Source: Ga0077527 sp945862135 (GTDB taxonomy: Bacteria; Pseudomonadota; Gammaproteobacteria; Burkholderiales; SG8-41). Taken from it: a DNA stretch of 64,000 nucleotides. The notes under the pieces are model-generated. The model saw only the letters and a program-made list of their open reading frames with translations. It was not told where the DNA came from and searched no databases. Numbering within the stretch: position 1 is the first letter of the stretch; every line of letters begins with the position of its first letter. The position numbers were made by a program, and so were the translations under genes. Location: positions 338,549-402,548 of the forward strand of contig CAXNMF010000002.1 of assembly GCA_964203275.1 (NCBI GenBank), in the 5' to 3' direction. Positions 8,310-16,126 of this stretch are shown here, piece by piece.

Positions 8310-10658
8310 TCAACGAAGCTTCGCGTTAAACTTTTCTTGCAGAATCCGGCGCAGTTCAGATACCGCTTTTTCGGCTTCTGCGTCCGTCAAGGTTTTTTGA
8401 GTATCCTGCAATAACACACTGAATGCAAGACTTTTTTTCCCCTTTTGCACGCCCTCGCCCCGGTATAAATCGAAGACGGTAATGTCCCGCAAAATGGCAG
8501 GACCGCTGCGCCTCAATTCGGTGCTGATGTCCTCATATTGGACATTCTCATCGAATTCCGCAGCCATATCGCGACGAACAGCCGGAAAACGTGCGATTTC
8601 ATGATATCCGGGCAAGGCTCGGCGTTCCAGTGACTGCAAATCAATTTCAAACAGTACCGGCGCCGACGGCAAATCATGTTTGCGCTGCCAGCGTGGATGC
8701 AGTTCACCGATCCAGCCTGCTTCCGCGCCATCTACAACAATGACTGCGGACTTGCCCGGATGCAGCGCCGGATGTTGTGCGCTGCGCAGCGAAACTTCCA
8801 ATGGCGTCATCAATGCCGCAAGGTCGGCTTTGATATCAAAAAAATCAATCAACCGTTCCGCCTGCCCCCATTGCATCGGAGCCGCTTGCCCATAGGCAAT
8901 TGCGGCAACACGCCACGGCTGCGGCAATCCACCCTTGTTCAGGAAGCAACGGCCGATCTCGAACAGACGCACCCGTCCCTGCTTATGGCTGGCATTAAAC
9001 GCGACTGCCTGAACCAGTCCTCCGATCAGGCTGGAACGCATGACACTCATCTGGCTGGCAATCGGATTGGCCAGTGTCACCGGATCGTTGTTAGCACAGA
9101 AGTCCGCCTCCCAACTGCGGTCGACAAAACTGTAGGTGACGACTTCCTGGAAATCCAGAGTGGCCAGCACGCGGCGAACCATTGCTGGCGTGCGAATGGT
9201 TTCTGCTACAGGCTGCAATACAGCCGGTGCCGGTGGTTGTTGTGCCGGAATATTGGCATACCCATAGACTCTCGCCAGCTCTTCGATCAGGTCTTCCTCA
9301 ATCGTCATGTCAAACCGGTAGCTCGGCGGCGTGGCAGTGATGACATCGTCTGCAAGCTTGGGGTGGCAGCCAAGCTTGTCGAGGATCGACAGCGCAGTGC
9401 TGCCATCAATCTTGAATCCCAGGATGCGTTGCGCACGTGCCAACCTCAATGTGACTTTGTTGCGCGACGGCAAAGTACTGATTGCCTCGCATACCGGACC
9501 CGCCTGTCCGCCACACAATTCGATAATCAGTTGCGTCGCGCGCTCCAAGGCGACCTGCGTGCCCGCAAAATCGACGCCACGCTCAAAACGATACGATGAA
9601 TCCGAACCAAACCCGAGCTCACGCGACTTGCCGGCCACGACTTCCGGAACAAAAAATGCGCTCTCCAGAATGATGTCTTTTGTCGCTGTCGTAACGCCGC
9701 TGTATTCACCGCCCATGATGCCGGCAAGTGCCAACGGCTGCCGATCGTCCGTAATGACCAGATAATCCGGCGACAGATCCAGCGAGGTACCGTTCAGCAG
9801 TGTTATTTTTTCGTTGGGCCGGGCACGGCGCACCTGAATGGCCCCCTGCACCTTTGCCGCGTCAAATGCGTGCAGCGGCTGTCCCATCTCCAGCAGTACG
9901 TAATTAGTCACATCGACGATTGCGCTGATGGAGCGCACACCGCTGCGGGCAAGACGGCGCACCATCCACTCCGGCGTAGTCGCTGCGGCATTCACACCAT
10001 TGATCACGCGTGCACAGTAACGCGGGCAATCCGATGCAGCTTCAACCTTGACGGGGATGCGCACTTCAGTCACAGAACTCACTGCTAAAGGATTTTTCCA
10101 ACGCAGGGTTGCGCCACTGAGTGCAGCTACTTCACGAGCCATGCCGAGAATGCTCAGGCAGTCGCCGCGATTCGGTGTCGGCTTTGTGGTGAGTATCTGG
10201 TCATCAAGATCGAGTAAATCCCTTACGCTGGCGCCAATGACAGCCGTTGCCGGCAGCTCCATCAGGCCCGAAGCGTCTTCACTCAATCCAAGTTCACGAG
10301 CCGAACACAACATGCCTTGCGATTCGATGCCGCGCACTTTTGCCAACTTGATTTCAATGCCGGGCAGTTGTGCACCAGCCAGTGCAGCAGGCACACGCAT
10401 GCCGGCACGGACATTGGGCGCACCGCAGACGATTGTTAACGGTGCCGTACCGGCATTGACCAGACAGATATTGAGACGGTCGGCTTGCGGATGTTTTTCA
10501 ACGCTGAGAACCTCAGCAACAACCACCCGATCAAATGCCGGTGCCGCAGGCTCTACCGCTTCCACCTCGATCCCGCCAAAGGTCAGCAGATCCGCCAGTT
10601 GTGCTGTCGTCAGCGCAGGATCAACCAGTTCGCGCAGCCAGTGTTCGGAAAGTTTCAT
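8310..10658 (-). CDS. pheT: Phenylalanine-tRNA ligase beta subunit
   Basis: 782 residues, the usual length. Domains in order: N-terminal segment, EMAP-II-like tRNA-binding domain (about 40-150, VVVAEVLSVEKHPQADRLN), B3/B4 editing domain (about 200-390), B5 domain (about 400-475), catalytic-like core (480-680) and C-terminal FDX-ACB anticodon-binding domain (about 690-782, FPAVRRDMAAEF). It forms the alpha2-beta2 PheRS with PheS, starts 13 bp after pheS and is followed by ihfA. No anomalies seen. Confidence 0.97.
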   Translation of the reverse strand: MKLSEHWLRELVDPALTTAQLADLLTFGGIEVEAVEPAAPAFDRVVVAEVLSVEKHPQADRLNICLVNAGTAPLTIVCGAPNVRAGMRVPAALAGAQLPGIEIKLAKVRGIESQGMLCSARELGLSEDASGLMELPATAVIGASVRDLLDLDDQILTTKPTPNRGDCLSILGMAREVAALSGATLRWKNPLAVSSVTEVRIPVKVEAASDCPRYCARVINGVNAAATTPEWMVRRLARSGVRSISAIVDVTNYVLLEMGQPLHAFDAAKVQGAIQVRRARPNEKITLLNGTSLDLSPDYLVITDDRQPLALAGIMGGEYSGVTTATKDIILESAFFVPEVVAGKSRELGFGSDSSYRFERGVDFAGTQVALERATQLIIELCGGQAGPVCEAISTLPSRNKVTLRLARAQRILGFKIDGSTALSILDKLGCHPKLADDVITATPPSYRFDMTIEEDLIEELARVYGYANIPAQQPPAPAVLQPVAETIRTPAMVRRVLATLDFQEVVTYSFVDRSWEADFCANNDPVTLANPIASQMSVMRSSLIGGLVQAVAFNASHKQGRVRLFEIGRCFLNKGGLPQPWRVAAIAYGQAAPMQWGQAERLIDFFDIKADLAALMTPLEVSLRSAQHPALHPGKSAVIVVDGAEAGWIGELHPRWQRKHDLPSAPVLFEIDLQSLERRALPGYHEIARFPAVRRDMAAEFDENVQYEDISTELRRSGPAILRDITVFDLYRGEGVQKGKKSLAFSVLLQDTQKTLTDAEAEKAVSELRRILQEKFNAKLR

Positions 10659-10671
10659 TGGATAACGCGCC

Positions 10672-11658
10672 TCAAACGAACTGCTTCAGGAAGCGCAGAT
10701 CGTTTTCATAGAACAGCCGCAGGTCATTAACGCCGTAGCGGAGCATCGTCAGCCTGTCGGGACCCAGACCAAATGCAAAACCCTGGTAGCGCTCGCTGTC
10801 GATGTTGACATTGCGCAGCACATTGGGATGCACCATGCCGCAGCCGCCCACTTCCAGCCATCCGTCACCGAAGCTCATGTCAATTTCAGCCGAAGGTTCG
10901 GTGAATGGAAAAAACGACGGACGGAAGCGAATCTGAAGGCGATCATCTTCAAAAAATCTACGGAAGAAGTCTGCCAGTACACCTTTGAGGTGCGCAAAGC
11001 TGATGTGCTCGTCGATCCACAACCCTTCAACCTGATGAAACATCGGCGAATGCGTGGCATCGGAGTCGACACGGTAAACCCGCCCCGGCGCGATCACACG
11101 GATCGGCGGCTGGTGTTTTTCCATGTAGCGGATCTGGATCGGCGACGTATGCGTGCGCAGCAGGTGCTTGCCGTCAGCAAGGTAAAACGTGTCATGCATC
11201 GAACGTGCGGGATGATTTTCCGGCTGGTTCAGTGCTGTGAAATTGTAAAAGTCGGTTTCAATTTCCGGGCCGTCAGCTACATCAAAACCGATTGAACGAA
11301 ACAGCTGCTCGATGCGTTCCATCGTGCGGCTGACCGGATGCAAACCGCCCATGCCGCGCCCGCGCCCGGGCAGCGTGACGTCAACGGATTCATCGGCAAG
11401 CTTGGCCTCAAGCGCACGCTCGGCAATGCGCTCGCGTTGCTCATGCAAAGCCTGCTCCAGGGCCTGCTTGGCGACATTGATCCGCGCACCGGCCGCCGGC
11501 TTTTCGGCCGCCGGCAGTTTGCCGAGGCCTTTCAGCAGGTCGGTGAGCGCGCCGCTCTTACCGAGGTAGCGTGCCTTGGCCTGCTCCAATGCGTCGGCAT
11601 CATCAATGCTGGCGAATAATGCCGTCGCTTCGGCTACGAGCTTGTCGAGATCCTGCAT
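10672..11658 (-). CDS. pheS: Phenylalanine-tRNA ligase alpha subunit
   Basis: 328 residues. N-terminal coiled coil (about 1-85), then the class II catalytic core: motif 1 around GLHPVSRTMERIEQLF, the Phe-specific NHPARSMHDTFYL, motif 2 around RVYRVDSDATHSPMFHQVEG, motif 3 in GFAFGLGPDRLTML. It makes up the catalytic half of PheRS. An intrinsic terminator-like hairpin lies between rplT and pheS, its T-run ending only 27 nt before this ATG, which suggests that transcription into pheST is limited or regulated there. Confidence 0.97.
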   Translation of the reverse strand: MQDLDKLVAEATALFASIDDADALEQAKARYLGKSGALTDLLKGLGKLPAAEKPAAGARINVAKQALEQALHEQRERIAERALEAKLADESVDVTLPGRGRGMGGLHPVSRTMERIEQLFRSIGFDVADGPEIETDFYNFTALNQPENHPARSMHDTFYLADGKHLLRTHTSPIQIRYMEKHQPPIRVIAPGRVYRVDSDATHSPMFHQVEGLWIDEHISFAHLKGVLADFFRRFFEDDRLQIRFRPSFFPFTEPSAEIDMSFGDGWLEVGGCGMVHPNVLRNVNIDSERYQGFAFGLGPDRLTMLRYGVNDLRLFYENDLRFLKQFV

Positions 11659-11685
11659 AGATATGAATGGTAACGGAATCCGGCG

Positions 11686-11717
11686 AAAAAAAAGGAGGCT
11701 CGATGAGCCTCCTTTTT
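11686..11717 (-). terminator. Intrinsic terminator/attenuator between rplT and pheS
   Basis: On the minus strand AAGGAGGCTC and GAGCCTCCTT pair around a 3-nt loop and are followed by eight Ts. It ends 27 nt before the pheS start. In E. coli a terminator in the same interval is part of the pheM attenuator. No Phe-rich leader peptide is visible here between the rplT stop and the hairpin, so either partial read-through or an unknown antiterminator would be needed. Confidence 0.8.
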
Positions 11718-11731
11718 GCTTGGGTTACTGC

Positions 11732-12091
11732 TCAGGCGCCGAGGCTCGCCCGGGCCTGCTCGACGAAACGCACAAATGCGGGTTTGTCGAACACTGCAAT
11801 ATCGGCCAGCACCTTGCGGTCGACCTCGATCGCAGCCTTTTTCAGGCCGTTCATGAACACGCTGTAGGTCAAGCCGTGCTCGCGGGCAGCGGCATTGATA
11901 CGGGTGATCCAGAGGGCCCGGAACTCGCGCTTCTTGGTGCGGCGGTCACGATAGGCATATTGCCCGGCGCGCATTACCGCTTCATTGGCGATACGGAATA
12001 CGTTGCCACGACGTCCGCGGAAACCTTTGGCAGCTTTCAGGACCTTTTTATGTGCCTTGCGGGCGATGACACCACGTTTGACTCTTGGCAT
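11732..12091 (-). CDS. rplT: 50S ribosomal protein L20
   Basis: 119 residues, normal length. Begins MPRVKRGVIARKAHKKVLK and carries the conserved RNA-binding segment FRIANEAVMRAGQYAYRDRR. L20 is an early-assembly protein of the large subunit and in E. coli also represses rpmI-rplT translation through an mRNA pseudoknot; that control cannot be verified here. An aaagggg ribosome site precedes the ATG. It lies 13 bp after rpmI and is followed by an intrinsic terminator. Confidence 0.97.
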   Translation of the reverse strand: MPRVKRGVIARKAHKKVLKAAKGFRGRRGNVFRIANEAVMRAGQYAYRDRRTKKREFRALWITRINAAAREHGLTYSVFMNGLKKAAIEVDRKVLADIAVFDKPAFVRFVEQARASLGA

Positions 12092-12104
12092 GGTTTATCC
12101 CCTT

Positions 12105-12299
12105 TCAGTACGGCAGCATCGCGCGAACGGAGCGCTGGTCGGAATCATGCACCATGGTCGTACCGCGCAGGTGACGCTTGCGCTTGGTGCTCTTCTTCGT
12201 GAGGATGTGGCGCAGATGTGCACTGCTGCGCTTGAATGCGCCGCTGCCCAGCTTCTTGAAACGCTTGGCCGCGCCGCTCTTGCTCTTCATCTTCGGCAT
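12105..12299 (-). CDS. rpmI: 50S ribosomal protein L35
   Basis: 64 residues, highly basic, starting MPKMKSKSGAAKRFKKLGSG with the typical LTKKSTKRKRHLRG stretch. A caggag ribosome site precedes the start. It follows infC by 63 bp, the interval that in enterobacteria contains part of the L20 regulatory RNA. Confidence 0.97.
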   Translation of the reverse strand: MPKMKSKSGAAKRFKKLGSGAFKRSSAHLRHILTKKSTKRKRHLRGTTMVHDSDQRSVRAMLPY

Positions 12300-12362
12300 G
12301 GATAACTCCTGTTTTAGCCTAGCGTCGGGCGTCCGCGAATTGCGGAGCTTAAAGCCCGATCA

Positions 12363-13052
12363 CTACTTCTTCTCTTCGGTTACCGCGTTTTGCGCTGTCG
12401 CGCTTTCCGCTACAACCACCTGTTCCGGCGTTACCACCGGTTTTGCAACATCCGGCGAAGCCGCCGGCTTTGCCGCAGCAGGCTTGGCACCCGCTTGCGG
12501 CGAAACTTTTGTGGATGACCCTTTTACGGGAACCACTTTTTTCTTCGGCGACAGCACCATCACCAGCTGCCGGCCTTCCATCTTCGGAAACTGTTCAACG
12601 ACTGCCACTTCTTCAAGATCGACTTTGACTCGCTCCAGCAGTCGCATGCCGAATTCCTGGTGGGCCATCTCACGCCCTCTGAAACGCAGCGTAATTTTGG
12701 CTTTGTCACCTTCCTCAAGAAAGCGGGTCAGATTGCGCAGTTTGATCTTGTAGTCGCCTTCGTCCGTTCCCGGGCGAAACTTCACTTCCTTGACAACGAT
12801 CTGCTTTTGCTTGAGGCGAGCCTCGTGTTGTTTCTTGCTCTCCCGGTATTTGAACTTGCCGTAGTCCATCACGCGACATACAGGCGGGTTCGCCGTGGGC
12901 GCAATCTCCACAAGATCAAGTTCCGCTTCTTCTGCAAGCTTGTTGGCTGCAGCGATGCTGATCACACCGACCTGTGAACCGTCGGCACCGATGACCCGCA
13001 CTTCCGGAGCGGTGATCTCACCATTGATCCGGGCTTCTTTTTCCTGAGCTAT
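12363..13052 (-). CDS. infC: Translation initiation factor IF-3 with ATA start and C-terminal tail
   Basis: 229 residues if started at the ATA codon 13052-13050. That start is forced: the conserved N-terminus (EARINGEITAPEVRVIG) must be included, the frame is closed by the thrS stop 10 codons upstream, and no ATG, GTG or TTG lies in between. A perfect aaaggag site sits 8 nt before the ATA. A non-AUG start is the hallmark of infC, since IF-3 rejects such codons and so represses itself. The N domain, lysine-rich linker and C domain (FRGREMAHQEFG) are normal up to about residue 175. An Ala/Pro/Val-rich tail of roughly 50 residues then follows, ending in NAVTEEKK; E. coli IF-3 has only about 180 residues. 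Confidence 0.93.
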   Translation of the reverse strand: MAQEKEARINGEITAPEVRVIGADGSQVGVISIAAANKLAEEAELDLVEIAPTANPPVCRVMDYGKFKYRESKKQHEARLKQKQIVVKEVKFRPGTDEGDYKIKLRNLTRFLEEGDKAKITLRFRGREMAHQEFGMRLLERVKVDLEEVAVVEQFPKMEGRQLVMVLSPKKKVVPVKGSSTKVSPQAGAKPAAAKPAASPDVAKPVVTPEQVVVAESATAQNAVTEEKK

Positions 13053-13079
13053 GCGACAGACTCCTTTAAACCGTTCATC

Positions 13080-14996
13080 TCAAACCACACGCCCCTTTTT
13101 TGCAATCTCGCCGTTTAACAGCGACAAAAAGGCATCCAGAGGCATTTGCCCCAGATCTTCACCTTTGCGGGAACGCACAGCCACTAGTTTTGCCGCCACT
13201 TCCTTGTCGCCGATGACGAGTTGGAATGGCAGCTTTTGAAGACTATGTTCCCGGATTTTATAGGAAATTTTCTCATTTCTCAAGTCGGCAACAGCCCGGA
13301 ATCCCGCCTTCTTCAGGGTTTCAGCCACTTCCGCCACATGCTCAGCCTGTGCCTCCGAAATATTCATGACAATGGCTTGAACCGGCGCTAGCCAGGCCGG
13401 CATCGCTCCAGCGTAGTGTTCGATCAAAATCCCGATAAAACGCTCCAAAGACCCCAGAATCGCACGGTGGAGCATCACCGGGGTGCGCCGGGTGTTATCT
13501 TCAGCCACATATTCCGCGCCCAAGCGCCCCGGCAAGGCGAAGTCCAGCTGCAAAGTACCGCATTGCCAGACCCGCCCCAGCGAGTCTTTAAGTGAAAATT
13601 CGATTTTGGGCCCGTAAAAAGCACCCTCGCCTGGATTCAAATCCCATTCCAGGCCTTTGGTGTCCAATGTCGCTTTTAGGGCTGCCTCAGCGCGATCCCA
13701 GACAGCATCGTCGCCAATGCGTTTTTCCGGCCGAGTCGAAAGCTTGATCAGGATGTGTTCGAAGCCAAAATCGGCATAAACCTTGCGCAACAGGTCGATA
13801 AACGCGCCGGCTTCTCCCTGGATCTGTTCCTCGGTGCAGAAAATATGGGCATCGTCCTGCACGAAACCGCGCACCCGCATCAGGCCGTGCAGCGCGCCCG
13901 AGGGCTCATTGCGATGACAAGAACCGAACTCCGCGATCCGCAATGGCAAATCGCGATAACTTTTTACTCCTTGATTGAAAATCTGCACATGCCCCGGACA
14001 GTTCATCGGCTTAACGGCATAGTCGCGTTTTTCCGATTCCGTGGTGAACATGTACTCGCGGTAGTTTTCCCAGTGGCCAGAGCGCTCCCATAGGACTCGA
14101 TCCATGACCTGAGGCGTCTTGACCTCGCGGTAATTGGCCTCTGTCAGCAGACCACGCATGTACTGCTCGATCGCCTGCCAGATGACCCAGCCGTTGGCAT
14201 GCCAGAACACCATGCCCGGCGCCTCGTCCTGCATGTGAAACAGATCAAGCTGACGTCCGAGTTTGCGGTGATCACGCTTTTCCGCCTCTTCAAGGCGATG
14301 CAGATACTGATCCTGTTCCTCCTTCTTCGACCAAGCCGTGCCGTAAATCCGTTGCAGCATTTCGTTTTTTGAATCGCCGCGCCAGTAAGCCCCGGCAACC
14401 TTCATCAGTTTGAAGACCTTGAGCTTGCCCGTTCCCGGAACGTGAGGGCCGCGGCACAGATCGATGAAATTATCCTGTTTGTAGAGCGAAATCGGCTCAT
14501 TCGAAGGGATCGAAGCAATGATCTCTGCTTTGTATTTCTCGCCCATGTCGGAGAAAAACTTCACGGCCTCGTCGCGCTGCATTTCCTGTCGCTCGACTTT
14601 CACGTCGCGCTTGACGATCTCGGCCATGCGTTTTTCGATGGCCGCCAGATCTTCCGGCGTAAACGGCCGCTTGTAGGAAAAATCATAGTAGTAGCCGTCT
14701 TCAATCACCGGGCCGATGGTCACCTGCGCGTCAGGAAAAAGTTCCTTCACCGCATGCGCCAGGAGATGCGAAGTCGAATGGCGCAGTATCTCCAGACCCT
14801 CTGGATTGCGGTCAGTGATTATGGCCAGTTCCGCATCGCTGTCGATGCGATGCGACAGGTCGACAAGTCTGTTGCCGACACGCCCGGCCAGCGCCGCTTT
14901 GGCCAGACCAGCACCTATGGATGCCGCCACTTCGGCAACCGTCACCGGATTGTCAAAGCTGCGGACTGAACCGTCGGGTAATTTGATATTGACCAT
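13080..14996 (-). CDS. thrS: Threonine-tRNA ligase
   Basis: 638 residues, full length. N-terminal TGS domain (1-60), editing domain with HSTSHLLAHAV and DLCRGPH, class II catalytic core with the zinc ligands Cys in MNCPGHV, His in GALHGLMRVRGF and His in MLHRAIL, then the anticodon-binding domain (about 535-638). It heads the thrS-infC-rpmI-rplT operon; infC starts 27 bp downstream in the same frame. A taaggaa ribosome site precedes the ATG. A rho-independent hairpin ends about 24 nt before the start codon, too close to leave room for a separate promoter, which points to a regulated leader. Confidence 0.97.
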   Translation of the reverse strand: MVNIKLPDGSVRSFDNPVTVAEVAASIGAGLAKAALAGRVGNRLVDLSHRIDSDAELAIITDRNPEGLEILRHSTSHLLAHAVKELFPDAQVTIGPVIEDGYYYDFSYKRPFTPEDLAAIEKRMAEIVKRDVKVERQEMQRDEAVKFFSDMGEKYKAEIIASIPSNEPISLYKQDNFIDLCRGPHVPGTGKLKVFKLMKVAGAYWRGDSKNEMLQRIYGTAWSKKEEQDQYLHRLEEAEKRDHRKLGRQLDLFHMQDEAPGMVFWHANGWVIWQAIEQYMRGLLTEANYREVKTPQVMDRVLWERSGHWENYREYMFTTESEKRDYAVKPMNCPGHVQIFNQGVKSYRDLPLRIAEFGSCHRNEPSGALHGLMRVRGFVQDDAHIFCTEEQIQGEAGAFIDLLRKVYADFGFEHILIKLSTRPEKRIGDDAVWDRAEAALKATLDTKGLEWDLNPGEGAFYGPKIEFSLKDSLGRVWQCGTLQLDFALPGRLGAEYVAEDNTRRTPVMLHRAILGSLERFIGILIEHYAGAMPAWLAPVQAIVMNISEAQAEHVAEVAETLKKAGFRAVADLRNEKISYKIREHSLQKLPFQLVIGDKEVAAKLVAVRSRKGEDLGQMPLDAFLSLLNGEIAKKGRVV

Positions 14997-15020
14997 GATG
15001 TTTATTCCTTAGTCACAAAT

Positions 15021-15047
15021 AAAAAAAGTGCGGCAAGCCGCACTTTT
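15021..15047 (-). terminator. Intrinsic terminator/attenuator just upstream of thrS
   Basis: Minus strand: AAAAAGTGCGGC and GCCGCACTTTTT form a near-perfect hairpin followed by a TTTTTTTATTT tract, ending about 24 nt before the thrS ATG. It could simply end the tRNA-Val transcript, but a thrS promoter would then have to sit inside the hairpin; an attenuator in the thrS leader fits the spacing better. Confidence 0.75.
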
Positions 15048-15071
15048 TCCGCTACCAGGAAAACTACGCAG

Positions 15072-15113
15072 CTATCGCCGGATGTCGTTGGACTTCCAAG
15101 TTCGCGGTGTCAT
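15072..15113 (-). other. Possible 13-codon leader ORF upstream of thrS
   Basis: ATG at 15113 preceded by aaggaag at 8-nt spacing encodes MTPRTWKSNDIRR and stops 25 nt before the terminator hairpin. It contains two threonine codons (ACA, ACT) and one tryptophan. This would suit ribosome-mediated attenuation, but two Thr in thirteen is weak enrichment and no alternative anti-terminator pairing has been worked out. Confidence 0.25.
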
Positions 15114-15159
15114 AACGCTCGCTTCCTTCGACTCGTCGGCTGATATTGCGCAATAAAAT

Positions 15160-15235
15160 TGGTAGGCGCGATTGGACTCGAACCAACGACCCCCACCATG
15201 TCAAGGTGGTGCTCTAACCAGCTGAGCTACGCGCC
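15160..15235 (-). tRNA. tRNA-Val (anticodon GAC)
   Basis: 76 nt including an encoded CCA. Acceptor GGCGCGT pairs with the 3' strand ATCGCGCC region; anticodon stem CCACC/GGTGG encloses TTGACAT, giving GAC; the T arm contains GGTTCGAGTCC. It lies upstream of thrS on the same strand and is divergent from the SUMF1-like gene. Confidence 0.95.
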
Positions 15236-15289
15236 TGCAAGTCCGCTATTCTAACGGAAATGACATCACCGGTTCAAATCGGGAAACCG

Positions 15290-16111
15290 ATGAGGCAATC
15301 ACGCCGATTTTCAGCGCCCTGGACAGCCGTTGCCGCTCTGACCATTGCATGCAGCATGCTCGTCTCTGGGCCTGCGGGGGCACAATCGCTTGCACCAGAG
15401 ATGATCAAAATTCCCGCCGGACCGTTTGTCATGGGCAGCGATTCCGGCCACGTCGACGAACGTCCGGCACACACCGTCAATCTGGTCGAATTTGCCATTG
15501 ATCGACTTCCCGTAACGAATGCGCAGTTTGCTGATTTTCTGAATAGCGCAGGACTGACCGGCCCAAGTGGCGAAAAACTCTTTGATCATGACGATCCAGA
15601 CGCCCGCATCCATCACCGTGATAGCCGCTGGATCGCCGATGCCGGCGCCGAGCGACATCCCGTCGTCGAAGCCTCCTGGGCGGGCGCAAGCGCCTATTGT
15701 GCATGGCGCTATGCAAGGCTGCCGACGGATGCAGAATGGGAAAAAGCGGCGCGCGGTCAAAAAGGGCGCCGCTTCCCCTGGGGTAATGAAGCGCCGGATA
15801 TTCAACGAGCTCGTTTCGGCGCCGGTTGGCACGACACCGCTCCGGTTGACGCACACCCGGCGGGAGCCAGTCCGTACGGCGTTCTTGATATGGCCGGCAA
15901 TGCTTGGGAATGGGTATCCAGCGCCTATCGACCGTATCCCTACCGTGCCGAAGATGGCCGGGAAGACCGGACACCGGGACCAATCCGTGCGACCCGAGGT
16001 GGCGGACAGGATTCTGCAGCGGATGAAATCACCACTACGCAGCGCGGTCGCAATCTTTCACGCAATCCTGCCGCTGGCCATCACAACATTGGTTTTCGTT
16101 GCTCGCGTTAG
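15290..16111 (+). CDS. Secreted SUMF1/FGE-fold protein lacking the catalytic cysteines
   Basis: 273 residues from 15290, where gggaaaccg gives a plausible ribosome site; an ATG ten codons upstream (15260) is possible. A signal peptide (basic start, hydrophobic core, cut near GPAGAQS) sends it to the periplasm. The body is a formylglycine-generating-enzyme fold: MIKIPAGPFVMGSD, RLPVTNAQFADFL, RLPTDAEWEKAARG, FPWGNEAP, GVLDMAGNAWEWVSS and terminal NIGFRCSR. True FGEs have paired copper-binding cysteines after RGGSW; here the segment reads RGGGQDSAADE, so it is unlikely to oxidise sulfatase cysteines. It may be a binding or structural member of the superfamily. It is monocistronic and convergent with relA. 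Confidence 0.85.
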   Translation: MRQSRRFSAPWTAVAALTIACSMLVSGPAGAQSLAPEMIKIPAGPFVMGSDSGHVDERPAHTVNLVEFAIDRLPVTNAQFADFLNSAGLTGPSGEKLFDHDDPDARIHHRDSRWIADAGAERHPVVEASWAGASAYCAWRYARLPTDAEWEKAARGQKGRRFPWGNEAPDIQRARFGAGWHDTAPVDAHPAGASPYGVLDMAGNAWEWVSSAYRPYPYRAEDGREDRTPGPIRATRGGGQDSAADEITTTQRGRNLSRNPAAGHHNIGFRCSR

Positions 16112-16126
16112 CACCAGCCGATTGCC

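Noticed and set aside
8676..9599. 307-codon plus-strand frame
   Set aside because: Antisense shadow of pheT, with no ribosome site and no recognisable motif.
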